The translations under genes were made by a program, and so were the position numbers. From positions 1 through 24,869 of the forward strand of contig UQQL01000026.1 in the NCBI GenBank assembly GCA_900543275.1: DNA of 24,869 bases. The letters run 5' to 3'. A model generated the notes under the pieces. The model was not told the DNA's origin and ran no database searches. It saw nothing but the letters and a program-made list of their open reading frames with translations. Each line of letters begins with the position of its first letter. Within the stretch, counting starts at the first letter, position 1. Shown one piece after another: positions 1 to 8,326 of the stretch. Source of the stretch: an uncultured Collinsella sp. (GTDB lineage: Bacteria > Actinomycetota > Coriobacteriia > Coriobacteriales > Coriobacteriaceae).

Positions 1-1612
1 CGCCCAGCTCACGCGCCATCGCCGCCTGTCCCAGGTTGCGGCAGACGACGCGCCCGGCACGCTGCATAAGCGCCCGAGTCCGCTCGGCGTCGCCCGCGCG
101 GCACACTTCGTCGAGCACCACCGTTGTATCGGACAGATCTCGCTCATCGCGCGGGCCCACATCCATCAGCTCCCAGGCAAAGACCATACGAGCAAAATCC
201 TCGCGCTTTGCCGGCCCCGCCGACCCCACCAACTCCGGCGACGCACCGCTATCCACCGCAACGTCCTCAAAGGGCAGCACCTCAACGGCACGCGCAACGG
301 GCGCAATCGCATCCGCCTCGGCCCGCATGCGCTCCAACACCGCCGCCGTCTGATCCAACACGCCGGCGCTGCGAATCAGATAGACCTCGCAGCCCGCGTC
401 CACCTTACGTTTGCAATGCACGACGATGCGCTCTCCCGCAGCGGCATCCACGGGGCAAGGCACCTGTGGCCAGCGCTTGGGCACATCGGGACGCGCGTCG
501 GCACCCGGGTAAAATCGGATTTCGAGCGTATCGCCCGCCGCCACGGCGGCATCAAGCTCAACCGTCACCTCTTCGTGACCCACCGCCACCAAGTGGCCCA
601 CGCGCACGCCCTGGTTGATCGCGCGCTCAAAGCTCATGAGCTCGGCACCCGAACGACCCCGCAGGTAAGCATCGGTAAACCCACGGTTAAACGACCTTCC
701 CAGCTCGCGTTCAAGCTCTTCCACGGCACCGGAGTCCCACGCGCCGTCGCACAGCATATCGAGTGCCCGACGCCACACCCTCACCACGTTGAATACGTAA
801 TCGGGATTCTTCATGCGTCCCTCGATCTTGAGCGATGCCACGCCGGCGGCAACAAGCTCGGGCAGGTGCGCGATACCCAGATAGTCACGCGGACAAAGCA
901 GGCGGTCTCCCTCGACGGCAACAACACTCTGCCCCGCCTCGTCCACTAGGTCGTACGCCAGACGGCACGGCTGCGTGCAGTCGCCGCGCATCGCCGAGCG
1001 CCCACGCCGCAAGGCCGAGAACTCGCACGCCCCCGAATAGCCGATGCAAATCGCACCGTGGCAGAATACCTCGATGGGCACGCCCGTGGCACATAGCGCC
1101 GCAATCTCGTCGACCGTCAGCTCGCGTGCCGTCGTCACGCGCTCGACCCCCAGCTCATCGGCGGCAAGCCGCACGGCACCCTCGCTATGAGCGCCCGCCT
1201 GCGTGGACAGGTGAATCTCGACCCCGGGAATCGCCGCGCGCAGCGCGCAGGCCAACCCGGCATCGGCGACAATGAGAGCATCGGCGCCCAGCTCCAGTGC
1301 ATGAGCTCCCAACGCCACCGCGTCGGACAACTCATCGTCAAACACGAACACGTTGAGCGTTACGTACACACGCACGCCATGGGCATGCGCCACGGCGCAG
1401 CCGCGCGCAAACTCGTTATCCGTAAAGCCATGGGCGCTCACACGGGCGTTAAAGCCGCCCAACCCCGCATAGATGGCATCGGCACCCGCGGCGATGGCCG
1501 CAAGCATCTGGTCGAGTCCGCCCGCCGGCGCCAGCAGCTCGGGCAGCGCCGCACCGGCAGCATCCAATCCAGTCTCGTATTGTCCGCTCGGCCCCATCGT
1601 CCGAATCGCCAT
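1..1612 (-). CDS. U32 family peptidase-like protein (3' end outside window)
   Basis: The frame is open from an ATG at 1612 to the left edge, giving 537 codons without a stop, so the C-terminus is missing. An AAGGAG ribosome binding site lies just upstream of the ATG. The N-terminal half carries the U32 signature: residues 181-196 read EVFCHGAICIGYSGAC, followed by RGDCTQPCR at 209-217 and LKIEGRMK further on. Cys189, Cys196, Cys212 and Cys216 match cysteines that bind an iron-sulfur cluster in the RlhA/TrhP/UbiU group. In that family several members are tRNA or rRNA hydroxylation factors rather than proteases, so a role in RNA hydroxylation is likely but which member this is cannot be told. 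The length beyond 500 residues suggests the long form with an extra C-terminal domain. It is divergent from the PBP gene. Confidence 0.9.
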   Translation of the reverse strand, partial: MAIRTMGPSGQYETGLDAAGAALPELLAPAGGLDQMLAAIAAGADAIYAGLGGFNARVSAHGFTDNEFARGCAVAHAHGVRVYVTLNVFVFDDELSDAVALGAHALELGADALIVADAGLACALRAAIPGVEIHLSTQAGAHSEGAVRLAADELGVERVTTARELTVDEIAALCATGVPIEVFCHGAICIGYSGACEFSALRRGRSAMRGDCTQPCRLAYDLVDEAGQSVVAVEGDRLLCPRDYLGIAHLPELVAAGVASLKIEGRMKNPDYVFNVVRVWRRALDMLCDGAWDSGAVEELERELGRSFNRGFTDAYLRGRSGAELMSFERAINQGVRVGHLVAVGHEEVTVELDAAVAAGDTLEIRFYPGADARPDVPKRWPQVPCPVDAAAGERIVVHCKRKVDAGCEVYLIRSAGVLDQTAAVLERMRAEADAIAPVARAVEVLPFEDVAVDSGASPELVGSAGPAKREDFARMVFAWELMDVGPRDERDLSDTTVVLDEVCRAGDAERTRALMQRAGRVVCRNLGQAAMARELG

Positions 1613-1774
1613 CGACAAACTCCTTACCAAGGTATGCATTCACTCTGAAAAATGCCGTCTTCCAGCATACACGAGGCCTCGCGCGCCCCGTTTGGTTTAT
1701 CGTGTAATAACTTATGTCCATCCTGCCCCGACGGCACATCCACCGTCCGGCACGACATACCTGGAGGTCAATAT

Positions 1775-3973
1775 ATGGGTCCTCGCCAACGACAGGGACG
1801 CAGCCGTTCAAAGACGCATGCTCTGCCCATAATCCTGCTCTCGTTTTTGGGCTTTCTGCTGATTGCGGGCGTGGCATTTGGCATCGGCATGGTCGGCAAC
1901 GTCAACCGCTGGCTGTCCGATCTGCCCGACTACACCGACGCCAACGCGTATCTGGTGAGCGAGCCCACCGAGATCGTCGACTGCAACGGCAACAAGATCG
2001 CGAGCTTCTACACGCAAAACCGCAAGTCTATCACCAAGGACGAGGTCTCCCCCTACGTGCTGCAGGGCACCGTTGACGTCGAGGACGAGCGCTTCTACGA
2101 GCACGGCGGTATCGACCTGTGGGGTATCGCGCGTGCTGCGGTGGCAACCCTCGGCGGCGGGCACGAAGGCGCCTCGACGATCACCCAGCAGCTTGTGCGC
2201 AACACCATCCTGCAGGAGGAGCAATTCGACTCGACCATTGAGCGTAAGGTGCGCGAGGCCTACATCGCCATCAAGATGGAGGACATGTACTCCAAAGACG
2301 AGATCCTCATGATGTACCTCAACACCATCTATTACGGCCACGGCGCCTACGGCATCGAGGCCGCAGCCGAGACCTATCTGTCCAAGAGCGCCGCCGACCT
2401 CACCCTGAGCGAGGCCGCGCTACTCATCGGCCTTCCCAACTCGCCTTCGCAGTACGACCCCACGGTCAATCCCGATCTGGCACTGTCTCGCCGCAACAAG
2501 GTTCTCGACAACATGCTGCGCCTGGGCCACATCACCCAGGAGGAGCACGATGCCGCACAGGCCGAGCCCATCACCCTCAACGTGACCGAAATCTCGGGCA
2601 GCGGCGTCGACGTTTACTCGCAGCCCTACTTTGTCTCCTACGTCAAGCAGCTGCTGGAGCAGGAGTTCTCGACCGACGTGCTCTTTAAGGGCGGCCTAAC
2701 CGTCAAGACCACCATCGACCCCACGATGCAGCAGGTGGCAGAGAATGCCGTCCGCGAGCAGCTCGACACGCTCTCGCTTGACGGCCTGGACATGGGCATG
2801 GTCGTCGTCGACCCCAAGACCGGCTACATCAAGTGCATGGTGGGCGGCTACGACTACAACGCCGACGAGAACCACGTAAACCATGCCACGGCCAAGCGTC
2901 CCGTCGGCTCCACCTTTAAGGCCTTTACGCTGGCAACTGCCATCCAAAACGGCATGAACCCCAACGTCACCCTCAACTGCAACTCGCCGCTCAAGGCCAA
3001 GGGCACCACGACCGAGGTCCAAAATTACGCCAACCAGAGCTACGGCAACATCACGCTTAAGCAGGCGACGGCATACTCCTCCAACACCGGCTACATCCAG
3101 GTGGCGGAAGCCGTCGGCAACAGCAAGATCATCTCGCTCGTCAAAAAGCTCGGCATCGACCCCGCCAAAGACAACATCGAGGACGTTCCCGTCATGACGC
3201 TCGGCACCGGCTCGATCTCGCCACTCGAGATGGCCGCCGCCTACGCGACGTTTGCCAACGGCGGCTACTATCGCCAGCCGATCGCCATCACCGAGATTGA
3301 TTCTCGTACCGGTTCGGTGCTGTACCAGCACACCGACAATCCCTCACAGGTGCTTACCGAGGGCGAGGCCGCCGCGGTCACCGATGTTCTGTCCGGCGTC
3401 ATGAAGGGCAGCGGTACGGGTGCTGCCGGCGCCCTGAGTGTCAACCAGCCCTATGCCGGCAAGACGGGCACCACCGACAACACCACCAACCTTTGGTTCT
3501 GCGGCTATACCCCGCAGCTGGCGTGCGCCCTGTGGACCGGCTATTCCGCGGGCGAGATCCCCATCCAAAAGTACGGCACGGACCTGCTGGGCGACAGCAC
3601 CAACCTGCCTGTCTTTAAGCGGTTTATGAACACCGTTCTGACCGGTACCGAGCGCGAGGAGTTTGCGACCGGAACGGCGCCCACCTACAAGAACAACAGC
3701 GTCTGGAAGTTCTACGGCACCAACAACACCAAGAAGACGGAGAACGACGACAAGGACGAGAACGAGGACGAAGAGGAAACCACCACGACGACTACCACGA
3801 CGACCACGACCACCGAGACCACGGGCGGCGACACCACCGGCGGCACCGGTACGACCGGTGGCTCGACGGGCGGCTCCACTGGTGGTTCGACCGGCGGCGA
3901 TGGCGGCACGCCTACGCCTACGCCCACTCCCACTCCCGACCCCTCGCCCACGCCTGACGATACGGTCGGCTAG
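1775..3973 (+). CDS. Class A penicillin-binding protein (transglycosylase/transpeptidase)
   Basis: This is a bifunctional peptidoglycan synthase of 732 residues. A short basic N-terminus (1-16) precedes one membrane segment (about 17-40), which places the enzyme outside the membrane. The GT51 glycosyltransferase domain shows EDERFYEH at 103-110, with Glu103 as the likely catalytic residue, and GASTITQQLVRN at 132-143. The transpeptidase domain shows the acylation motif STFK with Ser379, then SSN within YSSNTGY, and KTG within GKTGTTDN. The tail from about residue 645 is low complexity: an acidic Lys/Glu/Asp stretch, a run of twelve Thr, Gly-Gly-Ser-Thr repeats and Thr-Pro repeats. The ATG at 1775 is chosen because GGAGG lies 8 nt upstream; an in-frame earlier start at 1652 has no such site. 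An intrinsic terminator follows. No PASTA domain is present. Confidence 0.95.
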   Translation: MGPRQRQGRSRSKTHALPIILLSFLGFLLIAGVAFGIGMVGNVNRWLSDLPDYTDANAYLVSEPTEIVDCNGNKIASFYTQNRKSITKDEVSPYVLQGTVDVEDERFYEHGGIDLWGIARAAVATLGGGHEGASTITQQLVRNTILQEEQFDSTIERKVREAYIAIKMEDMYSKDEILMMYLNTIYYGHGAYGIEAAAETYLSKSAADLTLSEAALLIGLPNSPSQYDPTVNPDLALSRRNKVLDNMLRLGHITQEEHDAAQAEPITLNVTEISGSGVDVYSQPYFVSYVKQLLEQEFSTDVLFKGGLTVKTTIDPTMQQVAENAVREQLDTLSLDGLDMGMVVVDPKTGYIKCMVGGYDYNADENHVNHATAKRPVGSTFKAFTLATAIQNGMNPNVTLNCNSPLKAKGTTTEVQNYANQSYGNITLKQATAYSSNTGYIQVAEAVGNSKIISLVKKLGIDPAKDNIEDVPVMTLGTGSISPLEMAAAYATFANGGYYRQPIAITEIDSRTGSVLYQHTDNPSQVLTEGEAAAVTDVLSGVMKGSGTGAAGALSVNQPYAGKTGTTDNTTNLWFCGYTPQLACALWTGYSAGEIPIQKYGTDLLGDSTNLPVFKRFMNTVLTGTEREEFATGTAPTYKNNSVWKFYGTNNTKKTENDDKDENEDEEETTTTTTTTTTTTETTGGDTTGGTGTTGGSTGGSTGGSTGGDGGTPTPTPTPTPDPSPTPDDTVG

Positions 3974-3995
3974 AAATCATCCGGCCATAAGCAAC

Positions 3996-4036
3996 AAGGC
4001 CCCCGAGCAGCCTATTGAACTGCTCGGGGGCCTTTT
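3996..4036 (+). terminator. Intrinsic terminator of the PBP gene
   Basis: A perfect 15-bp stem (3996-4010 with 4020-4034) rich in GC encloses a 9-nt loop and runs into TTTT at 4033-4036. It starts 22 nt after the PBP stop codon. Confidence 0.9.
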
Positions 4037-4079
4037 AGTTTGAAGCGACCTGATATGGGCGGTCTTTATACCGGCAGAC

Positions 4080-4115
4080 AAAAAAAGGGGGTACCGACCA
4101 ACGTCGATACCCCTT
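4080..4115 (-). terminator. Intrinsic terminator of argR
   Basis: Read on the minus strand, an 11-bp stem with one U-G pair (4103-4113 with 4088-4098) and a 4-nt loop is followed by seven T (complement of 4080-4086). It lies about 50 nt past the argR stop and, with the PBP terminator, insulates two convergent genes. Confidence 0.9.
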
Positions 4116-4164
4116 ACAAGCCGCTATGTCAGCGCACGCAGTGCCGAGCGCACGACCCGCACGC

Positions 4165-4602
4165 CTACTTGCGAGAATTGCTCAGCTTATTGATCAGCGC
4201 CTCAAGACGCTCGCCGTCCTCGGCCGTCTGGGCAATAACCAAAATCGTATCGTTGCCGGCAAGCGAGCCAAGCACATCGGGCAGCTCTGCCGCATCAACA
4301 GCGGCGGCGATGCCGGAAGCCGTGCCAGGCTGAGCCTTGATCATAACCAGATTATCGGTGCGCAGAACGCCCGTTACGAGCTCGGAAACCATACGCTGCA
4401 GGTGCAGGTCCTCTGCCAGAACATAGATGCCCTCAGGGAGCTTACGCAGCCCCATATCGGCAATATCGCGAGAGACAGTCGCCTGCGTGCAATCAAAGCC
4501 CATAGCGCGGAGCTCATCGACCAGCACGCGCTGCGTGCGGACGTCCTTATTGCGCACAATATCTCTAATGGCATCCTGGCGCCCATTGCGTTTTTTAGCC
4601 AT
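4165..4602 (-). CDS. argR: Arginine repressor ArgR
   Basis: This 145-residue protein has the usual ArgR length and layout. The N-terminal winged helix-turn-helix includes CTQATVSRDI at 38-47, the recognition helix region of the family. The C-terminal oligomerisation and arginine-binding domain shows GTASGIAAAVDA at 93-104 and GNDTILVIA at 116-124. ArgR proteins bind operators as arginine-dependent hexamers and control arginine biosynthesis or catabolism. No arginine gene lies nearby. The ATG at 4602 is preferred to an in-frame start at 4635 because GGAGAGAGGG lies just upstream of it. A 15-bp palindrome 34 nt upstream could be its own operator. The gene ends at a strong terminator. Confidence 0.95.
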   Translation of the reverse strand: MAKKRNGRQDAIRDIVRNKDVRTQRVLVDELRAMGFDCTQATVSRDIADMGLRKLPEGIYVLAEDLHLQRMVSELVTGVLRTDNLVMIKAQPGTASGIAAAVDAAELPDVLGSLAGNDTILVIAQTAEDGERLEALINKLSNSRK

Positions 4603-4635
4603 ACAAACCCTCTCTCCAAAAGATGGCGGAGACAA

Positions 4636-4650
4636 TCAATCAGTGATTGA
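4636..4650. promoter_or_regulatory. Palindrome upstream of argR, candidate operator
   Basis: TCAATCA-g-TGATTGA is a perfect inverted repeat with 7-nt arms and a 1-nt centre, ending 34 nt before the argR ATG in AT-rich DNA. Its size suits a repressor half-operator. It is not a clear match to the classical ARG box, so autoregulation by ArgR is only an inference. Confidence 0.45.
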
Positions 4651-4690
4651 ATAGTTTAACGCTATTTGAAGGCTTTTGTGTATAAGAACG

Positions 4691-4728
4691 CATTTCGAAA
4701 CAATTCTATGCAAATTTGTTTCGAAATG
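4691..4728. promoter_or_regulatory. Paired TTTCGAAA inverted repeat between glycosyltransferase gene and argR
   Basis: Arms of 13 nt (4691-4703 and 4716-4728) are perfect reverse complements around a 12-nt loop. Each arm contains the 8-bp palindrome TTTCGAAA, and the two palindromes are 26 bp apart centre to centre. The repeat begins 6 nt past the glycosyltransferase stop and ends 88 nt before argR. It is AT-rich and has no T-tract, so it resembles a double operator more than a terminator. Confidence 0.4.
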
Positions 4729-4734
4729 AGCCGT

Positions 4735-5775
4735 TTAGGCGGTTTTTGCGCCCGTCCGGTTAAGAAAAGCTGCCAGATGCGTACACATCACGCAGCGCGC
4801 AGGCTTGGCGCTGGCGATCGGCCCAAACAACAGACCGAGTCCCCGATGGTTGTCCTTGAGCGCGGCGACCATCTGACGGGTTCGAGGCGCCTCGAGCATA
4901 TCACGCATGCGGGCGGAACGCTCGATTGACGACACTCCATGCGGGCTCAGACACAAATTCTCGATGCAGGCGACCAGTCCGGCAAAGTAGAACTTTTGGC
5001 TTGCCAGCTTGAGCCGACCACCGCTATCTGCTTCCGAGAGTGAGTCCGCAAGCTCGTCGAGCGCTCGAGTGTCATCGGATATCCTGGCATACATGGTGGG
5101 ATCAAAGGCATCTGTAAGCTTAGGTGCCACCGCGTGGAAACAAGCGTCGCCGCAGCCGGACACGAATCGTGCCTGCGAGAGCGCATAAGCCATAAACTCA
5201 ACCGTACGGTACGCCTTGCCGCGCGACAGGCATGCCTCAAACAGCGGACGGCTATACATCACGCCAGAGGTCTGAGCGACTAGGCCGCCTAAAATCAACT
5301 GGGGCAGCCCAGTCACCATAGAAGACTCGTCTTCTATGGCAATAGAGGCAGCATCCAAGACGCGCGAATGACGCTCGCGGTGCGCATCGTATCGATCGAG
5401 CGACACCGAGGGGAGCACAATGTCTGCCGCAGTATCGCACCCGATATCGACCATCTTGGAAAGGGTCTGCGGAGCAAACCACTCATCGGCGTTCATGGCG
5501 ATGATTTGAGAGCCGCGCGAGGCATCAAAACCGGCGCGAAGACACGCGCCGCGCTTCGCGTCCTCGACGTCAATCAAATCAATATGGATGTCCCTGTCGG
5601 CAGCAACTTGAAGCGAATGGCGCACACCGGGCGCAGCATCGCGGCAAACAACGACAATCTGCAAATCGTAGAGGTCTTGGTTCTGGATACTCTCGAGCGC
5701 ACGCATCGCATAGCTGGGCGAACCTTCTACCACAAGGATCACCGAAAGTCGCGGATGCGAGCCACGTCGAACCAA
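4735..5775 (-). CDS. Putative family 2-like glycosyltransferase
   Basis: The 346-residue protein begins with a GT-A-type fold: LSVILVVEG at about 10-18, then a segment resembling ALESIQNQ, DLQIVVVCRD, and RGACLRAGFDASRG, followed by NADEW where family 2 enzymes have the metal-binding DxD-type motif. The C-terminal 200 residues are not recognisable to me. Such enzymes transfer sugars from nucleotide donors to cell-surface acceptors, but the substrate cannot be read from this sequence. No signal peptide or membrane segment is evident. The start is a TTG at 5775, with GAGAGGA about 9 nt upstream; no ATG fits, and an in-frame stop lies about 30 nt further up. It is 161 nt downstream of truA on the same strand. 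Confidence 0.7.
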   Translation of the reverse strand: MVRRGSHPRLSVILVVEGSPSYAMRALESIQNQDLYDLQIVVVCRDAAPGVRHSLQVAADRDIHIDLIDVEDAKRGACLRAGFDASRGSQIIAMNADEWFAPQTLSKMVDIGCDTAADIVLPSVSLDRYDAHRERHSRVLDAASIAIEDESSMVTGLPQLILGGLVAQTSGVMYSRPLFEACLSRGKAYRTVEFMAYALSQARFVSGCGDACFHAVAPKLTDAFDPTMYARISDDTRALDELADSLSEADSGGRLKLASQKFYFAGLVACIENLCLSPHGVSSIERSARMRDMLEAPRTRQMVAALKDNHRGLGLLFGPIASAKPARCVMCTHLAAFLNRTGAKTA

Positions 5776-5936
5776 GTTATCCGTCCTCTCGACAGCAATG
5801 AATCAAATCGTGGTTCATGGTACACCCCGGCAATAAAAGCAATGAGACACCGGTTGTATTGCACGCCAAGAACAGATGTTGCACACGTGCAGCCCACAGA
5901 TGACAGGTGTCAACGCACGCCGCGTCGAGCCCTCCC

Positions 5937-6761
5937 CTAGTCGAGAACGACAAGCTCGTCGGGGCCGTAATCCACACCCATAAACGTAAGGCCGCAGGCA
6001 GGCGCCGTGGGACCCGCAGCGGTTCGGTCACGGGCGTCAATAACCTCGCGCATCCACTGAGGATCGCGACGATGCATGCCAATCTCCACGAGCGTTCCTA
6101 CAATGGTACGCACCATCGAGTGCAAAAACGCATTGCCCTCGATAGTGAAGATCAGGATATCCTCGCCAAAAGCGACCTCGTGACCAAACTCCGCACGCAT
6201 CACGCAGCGGTGCGTGGGCTTGCCCACAGCAGAGGCAACCTTGCAAAAGCTCTTAAAGTCCTGCTCGCCCAAAAGCGCAGGGCAGGCGGCCGCCATCGCA
6301 TCGACGTCGAGGGGATAGCGATGCCACCACACCGCACCGCGCGAGAGCACGGGGCGCGCATCGCGATCGGCAATACGGTACGTATACGTACGGGACCGCG
6401 CGTCAAAGCGGGCAGAAAAGCCCCTACGGGCCTTGTAGACCTCGTTTATGGCGATATCTTTGGGCAGGAGGGCATCCATAGCCCTCAGCCACCTACGGCG
6501 CGTACACGCAAGCTCAGCGTCCGTTACGGGCACGCTAATGTACTGGGCCACCGCATGCACGCCGGCATCGGTACGACCCGCACACGTCAGATCGATCGGG
6601 CGGCGCAGCAGCGTCTCGATAGCGCGGCGTAACTCGCCCGCAACGGTCGTCTGGCCCGGCTGCTCGGCAAATCCGCTATAGGACGAGCCATCATAGGCAA
6701 CACGGAATACAAGCGTGGCATCGAGCTCAGGAATCGAATTGAAATCAGACGGCGCGGTCAT
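5937..6761 (-). CDS. truA: tRNA pseudouridine synthase A
   Basis: TruA isomerises uridines 38-40 in the anticodon stem-loop of many tRNAs. The 274-residue product is of usual length and shows the catalytic motif CAGRTDAGVHA at 60-70 with nucleophile Asp65, plus FxARFDARSRTYTYRI and FLHSMVRTIVGTL, both typical of the family. The ATG at 6761 is selected because GGGAG lies 6 nt upstream; an in-frame TTG at 6776 lacks this. It follows rplQ, a common neighbour, but the strong rplQ terminator lies between them, so it probably depends on read-through or its own promoter. Confidence 0.97.
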   Translation of the reverse strand: MTAPSDFNSIPELDATLVFRVAYDGSSYSGFAEQPGQTTVAGELRRAIETLLRRPIDLTCAGRTDAGVHAVAQYISVPVTDAELACTRRRWLRAMDALLPKDIAINEVYKARRGFSARFDARSRTYTYRIADRDARPVLSRGAVWWHRYPLDVDAMAAACPALLGEQDFKSFCKVASAVGKPTHRCVMRAEFGHEVAFGEDILIFTIEGNAFLHSMVRTIVGTLVEIGMHRRDPQWMREVIDARDRTAAGPTAPACGLTFMGVDYGPDELVVLD

Positions 6762-6796
6762 GGGCGCTCCCAACAAACAATCAACGGTATCGCGAC

Positions 6797-6828
6797 AAAA
6801 AAAAGAGGGGTACGCGAACGTACCCCTC
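6797..6828 (-). terminator. Intrinsic terminator after rplQ
   Basis: On the minus strand a perfect 10-bp GC-rich stem (6819-6828 with 6805-6814) closed by a TTCG tetraloop is followed by eight T. It ends the ribosomal run and lies 35 nt before truA. Confidence 0.95.
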
Positions 6829-6854
6829 GAATATAGCCTATGCAGACGGATTGT

Positions 6855-7322
6855 CTACTCAGCGGTCTCCTCAGCAGGAGCCTCCTCGACGGCCTCGACC
6901 TTCTTGGGAGCAGCGGCCTTCTTGGGGGCCGGAGCAGCCTTCTTGGCCTTAGGCGTGCAAGGCTCGGTGACGAGCTCCATGATAACGATAGGAGCGTTGT
7001 CGCCCTTACGGTTGCCGAGCTTCATGATGCGGGTGTAACCGCCGTTGCGGTCCTGCCACATGCCCTGGGCAGCCTTGTCGAAGATCTCGGCAACGAGCTG
7101 CTTATCGCCGAGCTTGGCGATGGCCAGACGACGAGAGTGCAGGTCGCCCTTCTTGGCCCAGGTGATGATCGGATCGACGACCGAACGCAGCGCCTTAGCG
7201 CGGGTCTCGGTGGTCTTGATGCGGTCGTTCTCGAAGAGGGCCTTGGCTAGGCTCTTCTTCATGGCCTTGGTGTGGCTCGCATCGGTGCCGAGCTTCAGGC
7301 CCTTCTTAACGTTGTGACGCAT
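6855..7322 (-). CDS. rplQ: 50S ribosomal protein L17
   Basis: L17 lies near the peptide exit tunnel of the large subunit. The first 115 residues follow the family pattern, beginning MRHNVKKGLKLGTDASHTKA and containing TTETRAKALR and NRKGDNAPIVIMEL. The last 35 residues form an extension rich in Ala, Lys, Pro and Glu, a feature seen in many actinobacterial L17 proteins and probably disordered. GAGGAG precedes the ATG. It is the last gene of the ribosomal run, 30 nt after rpoA, and ends just before a strong terminator. Confidence 0.98.
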   Translation of the reverse strand: MRHNVKKGLKLGTDASHTKAMKKSLAKALFENDRIKTTETRAKALRSVVDPIITWAKKGDLHSRRLAIAKLGDKQLVAEIFDKAAQGMWQDRNGGYTRIMKLGNRKGDNAPIVIMELVTEPCTPKAKKAAPAPKKAAAPKKVEAVEEAPAEETAE

Positions 7323-7352
7323 GGTCTAGTTTCTCCTCAAATATGCGAAGCA

Positions 7353-8294
7353 TTAAGCCTTCAGGCTCAGGCCCATGGACTCAAGCTTGTCCTTCACTTC
7401 CTCGATCGACTTAACACCGAAGTTACGGATGTTGAGCAGATCGTTCTCCGAGAACTCAACGAGCTGACGGACCGAGTGAATGCTGGCGCGCTTAAGGCAG
7501 TTGTAGGAACGGACGGAAAGGTCCAGATCCTCGATCTGCTTGTCCAGCTCGGCGTTGTCGTTGGTGACCTCGGGAGCGAAGATCGAAGCCTCCTCCTCGA
7601 CCTCGGGGGTCTCGGCAAGGTTCATAAAGGCAGCCATATGCTGGTTGATGATATTGGCAGCCTGGACCACGGCGTCGCGCGGAGCGATGGAGCCGTTGGT
7701 CTCGATCTCGAGGACAAGGCGGTCGTAGTCGGTGTGCTGACCGACACGGCAAGCCTCAACGAGCTTGGCGCAACGGGACACCGGCGAGTACAGCGAGTCG
7801 ACGTGGATCACACCGATGGGATCGTTGTCGCGCTTGTTAGCCTCGCCAGAGACATAGCCGCGGCCATAGCCGATGCGCATGCTCATGGTGAGATGGCCAC
7901 CCTCGGTAAGCGTAGCGATGTGCTGCTCGGGGTTGACCAGCTCAAACTCGGACGGAATAAAGAAGTCCGCACCGGTGACCTCGCAGGGGCCGTCAACAGA
8001 AATGGTGGCGGTCGCCTCGTCGGTCGTGCCGAGAGCCCTGAAGACAAGACCCTTGACATTCAGGACGATGTCGGTGACATCCTCGACCATGTTAGGGATG
8101 GTCATGAACTCGTGCTGTGCACCATCGATCTGAATAGCCTCGACGGCGGCACCCTCGAGCGAGGACAGAAGTACGCGACGAAGGGAGTTACCCAGCGTAT
8201 CGCCGTAGCCACGCTCGAGCGGCTCGACGGAGACACGAGCAGACGTCTCGTTGATCTCTTCGACCTGAACCTGAGGCCTAATGAATTCTGACAT
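7353..8294 (-). CDS. rpoA: RNA polymerase subunit alpha
   Basis: The 313-residue protein has the two alpha domains. The N-terminal domain (to about 230) shows the assembly motifs ERGYGDTLGNSLRRVLLSS and DIVLNVKGL. A short acidic linker leads to the C-terminal domain (about 250-313), recognised by LDLSVRSYNCLKRA and LLNIRNFGVKSIEEV, which contacts upstream promoter DNA and activators. The length is normal. GGAGG precedes the ATG. It sits between rpsD and rplQ as in most bacteria. Confidence 0.98.
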   Translation of the reverse strand: MSEFIRPQVQVEEINETSARVSVEPLERGYGDTLGNSLRRVLLSSLEGAAVEAIQIDGAQHEFMTIPNMVEDVTDIVLNVKGLVFRALGTTDEATATISVDGPCEVTGADFFIPSEFELVNPEQHIATLTEGGHLTMSMRIGYGRGYVSGEANKRDNDPIGVIHVDSLYSPVSRCAKLVEACRVGQHTDYDRLVLEIETNGSIAPRDAVVQAANIINQHMAAFMNLAETPEVEEEASIFAPEVTNDNAELDKQIEDLDLSVRSYNCLKRASIHSVRQLVEFSENDLLNIRNFGVKSIEEVKDKLESMGLSLKA

Positions 8295-8326
8295 GTATTA
8301 CCTCCAGCCTCAGCAGCCCGGATGGA

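Noticed and set aside
5885..5913. A TTGACA at 5908-5913 on the minus strand as promoter for the glycosyltransferase gene
   Set aside because: No -10-like hexamer lies at 16-18 nt spacing.
5777..6082. A 101-codon minus-strand frame between truA and the glycosyltransferase gene
   Set aside because: It overlaps the truA 3' end by about 145 nt, has no good ribosome binding site and no recognisable sequence.
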